From Pieris napi (lineage: Eukaryota; Arthropoda; Insecta; Lepidoptera; Pieridae), in contig NC_062245.1 of assembly GCF_905475465.1 (NCBI RefSeq), positions 7,502,001-7,566,000 on the forward strand: DNA of 64,000 bases, written 5' to 3'. The notes under the pieces were generated by a model, which was not told the origin of the DNA, did not search any database, and was given only the letters and a program-made list of their open reading frames with translations. This document shows positions 9,521 to 20,683 of the stretch, piece after piece (positions within the stretch are counted from its first letter, which is position 1; each line of letters opens with the position of its first letter). The translations under genes and the position numbers were made by a program.

Positions 9521-11039
9521 AAAGAGAATCGATACCACAGTATGCTAGTTCGTAAAATAAAATGTCCTGTCAAGCGGGCCAAGAAGAATTTCGGCCATCA
9601 AGGTATCAAGACAGGAGAAATCAAACTAAACAACATCAAACTAACTATTTCACTCGCATGAAGTGCTATGCCCGAAAAAACCTCATTTGAATGGACATAA
9701 AGAAGAATGATTTAAATGATTGCGATTTAACGATAACGCCTCGTCAATAAAGATAAGGTTCCACTAGTTTTATTAAAATATTTTCCTCGTTATGGAAAAT
9801 TTAAATGCTGCGTTTATTATGAAACTTATGCAACATTTAGCAGCAGGCTTAACAACTGCGATAGAGATTTTATGATTAAAAGCTACGCTCATTACATGGT
9901 TTACGTATTTACGCTTTCCTTTGCGAAGTTTCAATGAAAACCCAACTTGTTGATTTAAAAAAAATGGTTGGCTGTCAAGTCGGTTTATGGACGATTGTTT
10001 AACGTGACAACGTCATACCAAAACATGGATGAAATGTTTGCATACTTTTATAAATAAAATTGAATTATTATTTTTATTGAATTATCACTATTTTATTTGG
10101 ATACAAAGGAGTGAATCCTCGGACGCATAGGCTAATCGAGTGGAAGGGAGATAGATGCGGCGTAAGCGTACAATGAGCGTAACGGGGCAATGAGCGTAAC
10201 GGGACAATGAGTCATGCTTTTTTCGTGGGTACACTTATATTCTGTAAAAGAGCTGTAGCATAACGGCATTTCATATACCTTAGGTCGAACCTGGGCCACA
10301 CCATATTTCTCTTACCCGGTCTTTCTTAAACCAAATCAACGTGTGACACAGAAGCCACTTATCTTTTAAATATCAAATAAACGCAGTATAGGCTTGACCC
10401 ATACCCCATTAAGGTACCATACACCATTAAAGTAATAAGTGTTTTCCTTTAACATTTTTACTATCAAACAATTTTAGTGGAAACTAACCTTTAGTAATTT
10501 GTAGAGGGGAGTTACTTAATATTGAGTTCGCATGCTCAATGGGACTACTTAACTTTTATTGTATGAATAAACGACATTTCTGTCATTAATTCACCGTTTG
10601 GGGCAATTATATTATCTATAGTTATTGTATAGAGGTCACGTGACATAACTATGCGTCGCCTAGTGATTAATCTATTTCTTGATTGATAAATTAAATTTAC
10701 TTCACGAATTTTATAATTATATTGTTTAATTTATGTTCTAAATTCCATAAAAATTGGCTAAAAAATAAATTGTCTCATGTATGTATTTGTTGGAAAAATA
10801 TTGGGGAATTTATAATCGTTCCAAAATGAATTCCTGACCCTCTATATGAAACAACTCTAAAGCGTCTTTATCAAAATGTAAACAATAATATGTATATTAT
10901 TTGACATTGTTAATCGCTATTATTGTAGGTTGGCTTTTTATTATAAAATATGAAGATTTTAGATTCATTCATCACTTTTTATGACAATCCAATTCTTATT
11001 TAAAATCTTAATTTTGATTCGATTTTCAAAATAGGGGAT
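9521..11039. other. Non-coding; holds an old repeat shared with 20.15 kb
   Basis: At about 9960-10075 the phrase 'gtcaagtcggtttatggacga' then 'aacgtgacaacgtcat' recurs at about 20155-20260 in the same orientation, showing an old dispersed element. At 10150-10210 a 17-bp unit (CAATGAGCGTAACGGGG) is tandemly repeated about 2.5 times. No gene was recognised. Confidence 0.5.
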
Positions 11040-11321
11040 TCTACAGGTGCGCGTTGACCTAGCCGTTTGCCGCCAGACAACGACGCTCAACCAACCAGCG
11101 ATAAGCAGTCGAACCGCGAATTTCATATCGGCCGCACGTTATGTAGGCGTCACTCGTTTAATTTACGACGCGTTCGGAATTCGAATAATGGCATATTTTC
11201 TTTATTTTATACTTAAGTGATAGTGACGATTGTGACATTTTATAATTAAAAATTACAATTAACTGTGAAAGTGTTTTAACTGGAGGTAAAAGTGGTTTAA
11301 TTGTTTGCTTCGTTGTAAAAT
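11040..11321 (+). promoter_or_regulatory. Candidate promoter and first exon (mostly 5' UTR)
   Basis: The block at 11040-11180 is CpG-rich within very AT-rich DNA, as expected for an insect promoter and start region. The downstream part is AT-rich 5' UTR-like and ends in AAAAT|GTAAGTACT, a near-perfect 5' splice site (GT at 11322). Reading back in the frame of the potential split ATG, a TAA stop lies in frame about 8 codons upstream, which suits a 5' UTR. If spliced to 63212, the last two exon bases (AT) plus the first base (G) of the next exon make an ATG with A at -3. The transcription start is unknown. What else: a CpG-rich repeat remnant with a chance donor. Confidence 0.42.
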
Positions 11322-11322
11322 G

Positions 11323-12358
11323 TAAGTACTAGTTCCTAACACATTATCCAAGACGTTAATAATAACAGAAATAGTTTTAAGTCTGCCAAGGCCTAAATAC
11401 ATCGATAAGATAATTATCATATTAAACTATTATTGCTTCCGAATTTCTTATTAATTTGGGTAACATATATGTTACTTTACTAATAACTATATTATATAAC
11501 ATACATACTTTAACCATTTAATATTAGGAAAAAAAATTTTAACTATAAAGTAAAGGCGGAAATTCTGTCCTAATAAAGTAATTTATCATATAACAAATTA
11601 CATCTATATACAATTATAAAATAAATTCTTGATAATAGAACATTAAGTAATAATATAATGTGATAACAATATAAATTAATGTATAATAATGATGAATGTA
11701 ATAAAAATCTTTATAGGATAATTTTATGAAAATTTATTTTTTTACTTGATAGCTAATAATCAAATTTAAATTACATTTTTTATTGACTGAGACATCCTTG
11801 GACTTTACAACACTAAGTAATTTAATTCTTGTTAATTTATTACTAAGAATATTTAATATAAGTATCTAATAACATTACTCACGGGGAAAACAATATGTTC
11901 TTGTATTCTATTAATTCAAATAGATATAATAGTATTTTATTTTCGACGGAAACTCACACCGAGTTAGAAGTAGAAGAAATAAACAGGATTATAAAATAAA
12001 GCTTATTTATGTAAAAAATGAGTATGGACCACATTTTCGCGCAATGTTTTTAAAGATTGCAAGTGTGTGTGATCACAACCTTCGTTTTTTTAATTCTGTA
12101 TTGGAGATGGTAATTTGTTTAGAGGTGGTTTTTGTATATAATGCATATATAATGTATAGTGTCATAATTCTGACTCTCTTTAAATGTTTTGGATTTCTAC
12201 TTACGGGATTTTCTGAATATTACCCTCAGATCTAGACTGAATATAACTACCGCATGTTAAAGACAATACGATTTGAGATACTTATAGCTAAATCGTGTTA
12301 TTGTTTATTACAACTAACCCTTCTGCATTGATAAGGCAGGATAAACAGTCTTATATAT
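11323..12358. other. Very AT-rich sequence, nothing recognised
   Basis: Runs of A/T and dense TAAT-type words; only a chance 63-codon frame (12044-12235). Core developmental enhancers can look like this, but no specific site can be argued. Confidence 0.4.
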
Positions 12359-12674
12359 GTCACCGTAAAATTGTAAAAACCGTTAGATTGTAATCTATCT
12401 CGCGAGATTGTAAACTGTCGAAAGATTGTGAACCTCAACGAACTGCTTACAAATTAACGTATTATTATTCGGTAGTTATATGAAATTGTTGGGAAGTAAA
12501 ATTAATCTGTAATTGACCAAAGAAGTTTGAATGATAACTAAGTTAGTGTAGTACAATCTACCGAATAATAATACGGTAAATTGTAAGCAGTACGCTGAGG
12601 TTCACAATCTTTCGACAGTTTATAATCTCGCGAGATAGATTACAATCTAACGGTGTTTACAATTTTACGTTAAC
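12359..12674 (+). mobile_element. 316-bp long-TIR foldback element, copy A
   Basis: Two inverted arms of about 118 bp enclose a ~80-bp unique loop. The left end is GTCACCGTAAAATTG, the right end (inverted) GTTAACGTAAAATTG. Each arm carries GATTGTAATCTATCTCGCGAGATT, hence the perfect decamer TCTCGCGAGA, and 'ctgtcgaaagattgtgaacctca'. The loop orientation here ('ttgaccaaagaagtttgaatg') matches copy B and is opposite to copies C and D. Flanks are TA-rich (TTATATAT / ATATATAG), so the target duplication cannot be fixed. No ORF. Superfamily unknown to me. Confidence 0.85.
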
Positions 12675-13254
12675 ATATATAGAAGAAAGAAAGATAGATT
12701 TACCGTGCGCGGGTTGAATGACAATAAATTGGAATATATCGTGTTTCCTGTCAATCAGCGTGAAATTTCATATTCGTTTCCGATTCTTATTTTAAATTCC
12801 ACGTGATTCTTCGCATAACGTAAATCAAGATTTTATTTCGAATAAGGAGTCATAGATCTTGCTATTTTTCAACATTATTTTAAATAATTAATGAAATCAT
12901 CGCGACGTATTTAAATTTGCTAAAAGACATGATTCATTTGTGTAAAGTTGGCAAGCATAGCCCTTGTCAAGTCTGATGTGACATGTTAAAAAAATAGAGC
13001 AAAATAAATACTAGGTGATGAAACGAGTTTTAGCATATTTCTGGGAAATCAATTAGGGCTATGCTTTAGAATGGTTATTTATCGGAAAGTTTTTGTTCGA
13101 CCACTCTTTTTTACTTACTGAATTGAGTAAGCAAAACAAAAGACGGAAGAAATGTCTCGAAGAAGCGAAATTAATACTTAATAAAGTATATTTGTACTAT
13201 TACTGGAACTTGTACTAGTTAAAATAAATATGAAAATTGGTATCAATATTTTAA
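12675..13254. other. Non-coding sequence, nothing recognised
   Basis: AT-rich with no coding frame, splice pair or recognised repeat. Confidence 0.4.
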
Positions 13255-13535
13255 TAGTTCAAGGCATGCCGGTTTCCTTACGATGTGTTTTTCACCGTAC
13301 GAGTTTTAGATGCGTAAATAGATGGAAAGTCCAATGGTGCACAGCCTAGGTTCGTACCTACGACCACAGGGGTAGGAGTTGCACGCTAAAGCTAAGACTA
13401 CATTGCTCAAAATTCAACGCTGTGTGTCAGGCACAGAAAGCTGATCAGTGATCACCTCTATTTCTGCCGTACGCAAAACAGATACATAAATCTGAGGCCA
13501 GACCTAATAGTTTGTAGCGCCATTGATTTTTTCTT
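13255..13535. mobile_element. Internally inverted tRNA-derived SINE (family A)
   Basis: The left half (13257-13412) is the SINE 5' half on the minus strand: head at the right ('gcaatgtagtcttagcttt' reading back), box B-like sequence, then 'ggaaaccggcatgccttg'. The right half (about 13419-13535) is the SINE 3' half on the plus strand ('gtgtgtcaggcacagaaagctgatcag' to 'ctgaggccagacctaatag'). The two halves meet where they would normally be continuous. This is the arrangement expected from twin priming during LINE-mediated insertion. Confidence 0.7.
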
Positions 13536-14185
13536 ATAGCATTAGTTTCTTATAAGTATAGAACAATCAATCAAAAGAGGCTTTACGGCTAATATAGGTT
13601 TTTAAAGTGTATCACTTTAGTTTCATTGAAAATACAATGTGCCAGAGCTTAGAGTTTCTAAACTCTCCACCGGAAGGCTTATCGCAATAACAACTCGAAC
13701 TACCTCAAAAGCGTTAACGTAAGTTTGATAAATTAAGCGCTAACGTAAAATACGTAGGTATAAATTAAATATTCTATGAATGAACAGCGCCCCTTGTGCT
13801 TATTTTTGGAACTAAGATTTGTAGGTGACGTGTTTTATAAGTATTTAATTCCTCGTCAAGCTTATATAGGTTACTGGTGGATCCTACATCTAATTTTATT
13901 TGGACAAACAACATATCTAACGTATATACTCGTATAGAGTAGGAAGTCGGACGCCGAACGATAGTCAACCAATAAATTCAAATATATTTTATTGATATAG
14001 ATTAGATGTACACTTATGTCTTAAGAACGTTAATAAAAAGTATTTTCTGAATTTACATTTACTATTAGTAAGCTACGTTGTTAGTTTGCCGAGAGAGATC
14101 ATTCTTTTTAGTCAGTGATTATACAAAAATTTAAACCTTCTCGTCGATGAAAAGCCATACCGTACCATTGTACATACTTACACAT
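13536..14185. other. Non-coding sequence, nothing firm recognised
   Basis: A 64-codon minus-strand frame (13774-13968) has no recognisable motif. 'Atttacatttactattagtaag' near 14055 resembles 'atttacatttactaacagttcg' at 14382, so a decayed copy of the 14290-14480 repeat may lie here. Confidence 0.35.
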
Positions 14186-14262
14186 GGCATCATTATATAG
14201 TTACCACAGAACATATAATGATAAACTAACTATATAATGTAAGGTAACTATATAATGATGCC
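14186..14262. repeat. 77-bp perfect-arm palindrome
   Basis: GGCATCATTATATAGTTACC at 14186-14205 is repeated as an exact inverted copy at 14243-14262, enclosing 37 bp. Perfect 20-bp arms suggest a recent miniature foldback element or a cruciform-forming sequence. Confidence 0.7.
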
Positions 14263-14284
14263 GATACATTATTACAATATATAA

Positions 14285-14560
14285 CTAACTCAACTCAACT
14301 CAAAATATATTTATTCATGTAGGTAAACAAGTACACTTATGAATTGTCAGAAAGAAGTTAAATTAATTGTAAATTTACATTTACTAACAGTTCGCAAGTC
14401 AAGGGCGTAGAGCGGCTAAGAAGAACTGGCAAGAAACTTTCCGCCACTCATTTTAATCGCCAAGTATTGTCATACAAATTGTTTGAACTGGAGCAAATCA
14501 CTTTACATCAGGTGAGCCACCTGCCGGTTTGCCCCCCGTTCTATAAAAAAAATCCCAAGG
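14285..14560 (-). repeat. Dispersed retroelement 3' end fragments
   Basis: 'Cagttcgcaagtcaagggcgtag' and 'agaactggcaagaaactttccgccactca' belong to a repeat familiar from lepidopteran genomes. It is followed by 'catcaggtgagccacctgccggtttgccccccgtt', the tail seen also at 9.5, 40.2 and 49.3 kb. Orientation of the first part is uncertain. Confidence 0.45.
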
Positions 14561-15594
14561 ATTAGGATCATTTAAGTATTCCTCAAATTTATAAAAAGCT
14601 TTATTGATTAATTTTCGTTTAACTAGTATATCTTCACGTTGTAGACTAGTATACTAACATGTACAGTGCTTCCGGCTGAAAAATATTTGCGATGGATATG
14701 AACTGGAATTCTAAAAACGAAACTTCAAACAGATGCCTCACTTCCGGTCGCTACGCAAAAACTCTACGCAAAAATGTTGATTGTTTATGCCCCTTTACGG
14801 TGAAGAGTTTAATTTGATATTCAAATATGTGATGTTACCAAAGGCTTAAAGTGTATATTAAATTATCCAACCAATATCTGTTCTTCAAGTACTTCAGGCA
14901 TACTATTTTTGGGATTGGAATCAGGCTGAATAGATCTCGGATTTTCATAGTTTTTTATACTAGTGTTTTGTAACAGACATTATTTTTTATGTTTTATTTG
15001 TGGCCTATGGAATTTCAGGAATGAAAAAAATATTAAATAACACAAAGTGCAGAAAGCAAAATGAATAAAAATATTCCCTCTAGTTGTAGTACTTGGGAAT
15101 ACATGTTTGCGTTTAAACACTGATGGTATATTTTTATTATTCAAAAGTGTTAAAGGAACTGATTAAAACGCGTCCTTGTACACATGTAAATTATGTGAAT
15201 TAGGTACCTAAAACATTGAAATCAATTATACATTCATAAAACGTAATTAATAAGTTTTTATAAGATGAAATGAATTTTATTTTGATTCACGATTTAACAT
15301 TAAATTGAATAATAATGAATTTATTAGCAAAGAGACCAACATCCTCTAAGAAAATTATTAAATTTTGACCGTTATTATCAGTATTGCAACTCGTATAGTT
15401 TTTTGTGCAATATTAACATTCAAATATATTTATTTTTAAACATTCATTGACTTTGTTTGACATTACTGGAATGACGTAGGTAGTGTAAAACAATGGAGAA
15501 TCACCAATGTAATGTAAACAATTTTTTATTTGCGTATGTGGTAGACGAGACTTACAAAATGTATGCTTAAATAAGAGATATTGGGTATATATAT
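14561..15594. other. Non-coding sequence, nothing recognised
   Basis: AT-rich, with no coding frame or recognised repeat. Confidence 0.4.
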
Positions 15595-15910
15595 GTCACC
15601 GTAAAATTGTAAAAACCGTTAGATTGTAATCTATCTCGCGAGATTATAAACTGTCGAAAGATTGTGAACCTCAACGAACTGCTTACAATTTAACGTATTA
15701 TTATTCGGTAGTTATATGAAATTATTGGAAAGTAAAATTAATATGTAATTGACCAAAGAAGTTTGAATGATAACTAAGTTAGTGTAGTACAATCTACCGA
15801 ATAATAATACGTTAAATTGTAAGCAGTAAGCTGAGGTTCACAATCTTTCGACAGTTTATAATCTCGCGAGATAGATTACAATCTAACGGTTTTTACAATT
15901 TTACGTTAAC
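15595..15910 (+). mobile_element. 316-bp long-TIR foldback element, copy B
   Basis: It is exactly as long as copies A, C and D and in the same orientation as A (left end GTCACC, loop 'ttgaccaaagaagtttgaatg', right end GTTAAC). Both arms here read GTAAAAACCGTTAG, whereas A has that base pattern only on the left. The two arms of one element may therefore have been homogenised. Flanks are TATATAT / ATATATA. Confidence 0.85.
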
Positions 15911-16620
15911 ATATATACTATATATAGATAGAGTAAAATTAAAATAGGAGTTAAAATATTTCTTTAATTTTACAGTTCCCTCACATACAACGTACGATTT
16001 ATGTCAAAAGAAATTATAAATATGCGGGATAGGAATTCATATTTTTTACATTTTCCGATGTGTCAAAATAAAACTCCAGCCAAGTAACATCTAGCACCTA
16101 GGCTAGTGCTCTGTATCTCCAAAAAGCTACAGTGATTGCGATTTTATTGTTGATTTTTTCGCGCAATCCCATTCGCCATCCGCGCTACGGTATTGAGATA
16201 ACTATCGAAATTGGATACAAAAACGCTACAGAGAGTAACCGTCTACCCACACTGAAGTAATCAAGTAAAGTATTTATTGTATGGAAACTATGTTCATTAT
16301 AGTGGTTTCGTTTCGTCGCCCTATATACTTTATATGCATGTCTTAGAAGTGTCGTGGTTACATAAATATTAATTGATAATGACACAGACATCGTAATAAA
16401 TTTCTAAAACCAATAACGATCTTCAGTTTGCTTCATATACAAATAGGTTTTGAGAGTAACTACATTAAATTATAATTTAGAAAGTGTATTATGATTAGAA
16501 GGTACTTTAACATTTTATTGGACATATCAAATTATGTAATATATTATGTTAAAATAAAGGTGTAATTGCGTAAATGAAAGACAATAGTGGACTAGAGTAC
16601 TAGAGTGTAGATTACGATTG
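15911..16620. other. Non-coding sequence, nothing recognised
   Basis: A slightly GC-richer patch at 16080-16200 ('ccattcgccatccgcgctacgg') is unassigned. The 68-codon frame on the minus strand (16185-16391) shows no domain. Confidence 0.35.
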
Positions 16621-16621
16621 T

Positions 16622-16740
16622 CATATTAGAGCAATTAAGGGAGCAAACGAACCTACGGGACGCCCAAAGGCCGGTCGTCGCAGCCCATGGACACCTATTT
16701 TATTGGGTGCGTTACCGGCCTTTGAGTGAGGGAGTGATTG
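16622..16740 (-). repeat. LINE/SINE 3' tail repeat
   Basis: On the minus strand: 'ctccctcactcaaaggccggtaacgcacc', then 'ataggtgtccatgggctgcgacgaccgg' and 'cgtttgctccctta'. It is the same repeat as 8595-8695 and 9105-9215. Confidence 0.55.
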
Positions 16741-18027
16741 CATACTAACTATAGAATTTATTTAAAGTAATAATAATTAAAGAGTTATCTAAAAAATAAT
16801 TTGAAAGTAAAGCTAATGGATTTAGAAAATTATGTAAATTTTTTGAGTATTCTGAGTGTATTCGGCGTTCCGTTATCAGTTAGCTAAAATAGTAATGGCG
16901 CATATATTGTCAAATACTCTGATAAGCTACTGAAATCTTATACTTCATCGCTGATAGGCACTTGTTTTAATCAACATCTTATCTCGTACTTAAAATAATA
17001 ATACTTACATTTTACGTGTGTTGAATGACCTGGCATTGATAAGAACAATAGACATCTATGTATATGAAACTGTTTGTCCTGACACTTGCTTCTACGTTTG
17101 TGTAGGTCTCAAAAAAATAAAATGAAATTATTAACATATTTAGCTATATTTTCTCCATGTGTTCTTAAACTATCTAAAGTTCTCAAACATACGTCTTCCT
17201 GCTACGTAAATTATTAAGAAGTAGCTAGAAGTAAGATAGCTGTATCTAGAAAATTGTCACAATTGGCCAGAAATAGTTACACGTTGGAAAATAATTATAG
17301 TAAACCTGTTTTTCATCAAAATTTGTCAAACAACAAATAAATTGTTTATAAAAATCGTCATCCAATTCGAGTAAAGTAAGGAATAAGCGAAGAAGGTAAA
17401 CCCGTAATTTAAAAAAACAAGATTCAGATTATTAGATTAATTTCGTAGGCGTATCACTAACAAATAAAATTTTCTGCGAGTTAAGTTCGTTTCATAGAAT
17501 AATAATAATGTTACGGGAATTTGTAATTTACAATACGGAGAGAGAGGAACTACATTTGAAGGATATGTTACGGTTTCATACCAATAATAATTTATTGGCA
17601 GATATAAATTAACATTATCTTATAACGTCTGAGTAACAATAAGCAAAAAACATTATATCGTGTAATTAATTTTATAATGAAGAAAACAAGAAACCTACTA
17701 TGTGAGTTTCCTGTACAAGGTTTCATATTCCCGGAGAGTAAAACACGAAAGGAAGAGTATATGTATTATCATTTTAAATCAAATAATAATAGTTCTTTAC
17801 CAGAAATAAAAACGATATTTTACATTTACAAATTACGTTTCGAGTTCTTTGAAATTAGGCAAGAGACTGCAACATAATACTTGATATTATTATCATTAGT
17901 CATTGCCATATTAACGCCATTACAAGTGTAAAAAGTAAACTTACTTTACAAGTGTAAAGTAAAGTAAAGACAAAAAAAGTTTTTACCCTATGCCCACAAT
18001 GGGTTTTGGGATGTCACTTATTAACCT
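16741..18027. other. Non-coding sequence, nothing recognised
   Basis: AT-rich. At 17925-17970 the unit 'acaagtgtaaa(gtaa)' is locally repeated ('aagtgtaaaaagtaaac', 'aagtgtaaagtaaagtaaag'). The 66-codon frame at 17677-17877 has no recognised motif. Confidence 0.4.
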
Positions 18028-18030
18028 TAA

Positions 18031-18377
18031 GAGCTATTACGCACTGTCGACTTGTCGCCGGCGACTCGATCGCTGGCGACTGTGAGTTTCTACAGTTTAA
18101 ATAGATGTCTACGCACTTGGTCGTCGGTCGCCCAAGCGACTGGGCGACTCGCCGCGTCGTGGCGACACACAAGCGACTGCCGGTCGCTGGCGACCAATAG
18201 GAGCACGGCTTCAAATGGAAGCATTCACACTGCGAGCAACTGTCGTAACGACTGGACGTATATATACGCATGTACTTGGAATACTGTTGCTCGGCTTGGT
18301 CTCCTGCCTAGTTGCCTATGTTTTGGTCGCCGAGGTGACCGAGTCGTCGGCGACAAGTCGACAGTGCGTAATAGCTC
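18031..18377. mobile_element. GC-rich PIF/Harbinger-like MITE
   Basis: Inverted termini start GAGCTATTACGCACTGTCGACTTGTCGCCG and are flanked by TAA (18028-18030, 18378-18380), the 3-bp duplication of PIF/Harbinger. The interior is unusually GC-rich and packed with GTCGCC/GGCGAC words in both orientations, so the single strand could fold extensively. Frames at 18014-18403 on both strands are by-products of this composition. The terminus shares the GAG-TAT-GCGCAC pattern with the MITE at 6692. Confidence 0.75.
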
Positions 18378-18380
18378 TAA

Positions 18381-20140
18381 AAGTAATTAATATACATAAC
18401 TAACTGAAATTAAATAAATAAATTACTTTATAACAGAACTTATGTCTGGACTAGGTATATTATAGTGCAATAAAGTTGTGCCAAAAAGGAAGTCAAATGC
18501 AACGACAAAATTTATTTTAATTTTAGCTTACTTTTCAAGACAAAATACCACGTCACATTGAGAACCACTTGTATTTTGAAGCGATGAAAATTAACCAAAC
18601 TTTTCCTGAAATTTCCCCTCATTATTTTTTCAAGATGCTTGACGTCTCGAATGAATTCAAGTAGTTTGAATATTCAAGAGTACTTGTATAAACTCCGCAT
18701 AACGTCAGCTATCTATCAGACTGAAATAAAGATAAAATAGGTTCGCGTACAGAGACTATAGAACAAACAGAATCATTCCGTAGCTCTTCTAGTAAACGTT
18801 TTGTTCCCTTTGGCGTGGTAAAAACGTTTACATAGATATCTTTATTTAATTTCTGGTATATGGAGTGTCTTCAATCACTGCTTTTAAAAGTTTACTTTGA
18901 TTTAATGTGTGACTTCATTATCTATAACAATGTATTACCATATATACATTAATTTTCTTATCAAGACCACTATGATTTAAGAGTTTTGAAGATATTAAAA
19001 ATATGCTACGAAACTAAACAGTTTCTCGTTTCTTTGTAAACTACTTTCAAAATTCGTTCAATGTTTTATTTAAGATTGTTAAAGTTGCTTTCCTTACAAA
19101 ATTAATGCAATATTAATTGTAATGATAATATTTGAAAATTTAACCGCTGAATTATTTTTTTCTAATTTTTGTGTTTTTGAAAAAGAATTTATTCATAACG
19201 TACTATAAACGTAGGTAAGAAGTAATAAGTTTCTATTTAGTTTAAATTTGCGATTTTATTTTTCATATTTTGCCTATGTTTTAGTTCCTGACTTTTATAT
19301 ATTTTTTTCCTTTCTTGTATGTAATTTCTAATCTAATATAATTTATTTGTAAACTGTATATATGTATAAAATTTGTAACTTTATATTTAAGTGTTATTTT
19401 AAGCACGCATGTTATTCTATAAAAAAAGTAGCTATTGGATGTTTTCATCAAATTACTTTTGAGTAATTTCGCAAATTTCCTTACATAACTGTGCTTTACT
19501 CGTCATAAAACGTTCCCAATATAGAACTGCGCTAAAATTGTAATATTTTATTGAAGACATCGATTCGATATTGGAATTATTTCAAGCCAAGTCCGATCAA
19601 TCCAGAATGAATATTTAACGAGACAGAAAGTAGTTCAATAGTTGATCGTGATTACATTTAAAAAATCTTTATGTTAACTACAAAATCTATGTTAGACTAG
19701 ACACGTTGAAACTCGTTAAACTAATTTTTGACGGTCACCACCAAAGAGTCACCGTACACTACATGCAAGCGCTCTTTGATTTCGCTGCGCAATTTACCTT
19801 CTAAACATAAGAATCGAATCACCGACCGATATTGTTCTTTTTCTATTTTTCTGAAATCCGCGCAAACACTCCTTCCTTCCGAACTTCGATGAAAACAATA
19901 CTACCCGACCGATTCGGTTCAAATTTTTACAGTAGCTGTCTACAAAAATGTTCAAAGCGATGAGAAATTGCTCTTGTAGGTAGCGCTAGCGGGCGGTCAG
20001 GCTATGTACTTCTCGGACCGCTCTCGGACATCCACATACTACCGTGCAGTTTGTTACCGATCTAATTTTCAATAATTTAATCATGTTATTTAGAAACGTC
20101 GTCTTACAACTGCCAATGTTATCAATATTAAAGGTTTATT
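18381..20140. other. Non-coding sequence, one unassigned GC-richer block
   Basis: Mostly AT-rich. The stretch 19735-20040 ('gacggtcaccaccaaagagtcacc', 'ttcggttcaaatttttacagtagc', 'gctctcggacatccacatac') is less AT-rich and reads like an old transposon interior, but I cannot name it. Confidence 0.35.
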
Positions 20141-20460
20141 TTAAGATAAAAAATCGGTTGTCTATCAAGTCGGTTTACTGACGATAATTGAACGTGACAA
20201 CGTCATAAGAAAATACTGATGGAATGGTTGCATTTTTCAAGAGAAAATTTTAATTTTATTTGTTTCATAGATATTTTGTATGGATATAGAGAAGGAGGTA
20301 AATGGAAATCACATTTGAATTGATCTAGTTACATTTATTTGTACGCATAAATACAATTATGTCAATTTTTAACGAACGAACGCTGCCGAACGCGGAGGCC
20401 GATTGTGCCTCTTTGTCGCTCGTTCCGCGCTCTCGCTTGCACTTCAAGGCTTAAATGAAA
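20141..20460. repeat. Old dispersed repeat, second copy
   Basis: 'Gtctatcaagtcggtttactgacgat' and 'gaacgtgacaacgtcataag' match the 9960-10075 copy. It continues into 'ttttgtatggatatagagaaggagg' and a GC-rich end ('gaacgctgccgaacgcggaggccg', 'cgttccgcgctctcgcttgcac'). Confidence 0.5.
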
Positions 20461-20497
20461 CGCCTCGTCCATAAGCCTCCTTAAAGTTATCTTAATA

Positions 20498-20683
20498 TCT
20501 AATTATATATATCTACTTCTATGCGTGTATCCTTAATGAAACTCTTCCTAAGCGGCTAGACCGATTCTGATGAAATTTTTTGTGTGTGTTCAAGTGGATT
20601 CGATATTGAATTAGATGTTCAATGAAATGCTTTTTTTTTATTAAATACGTGTGTATAGGACAACGGCTGTCGGGTCCGCTAGT
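20498..20683 (+). mobile_element. Short non-autonomous Helitron
   Basis: It starts TCTAATTATATATATCTAC, then 'taagcggctagaccgattctgatgaaattttttgtg', the usual lepidopteran Helitron 5' phrase, and ends 'ctgtcgggtccgCTAGT'. At 186 bp it is internally deleted. No terminal inverted repeats. Confidence 0.7.

Noticed and set aside
12044..12235. 63-codon hydrophobic frame (+)
   Set aside because: The hydrophobicity follows from AT-rich codons; no start context, splice sites or homology could be argued.
18052..18403. 112- and 85-codon frames on both strands
   Set aside because: They come from the GC-rich Harbinger-type MITE; long frames on both strands reflect composition and inverted symmetry.
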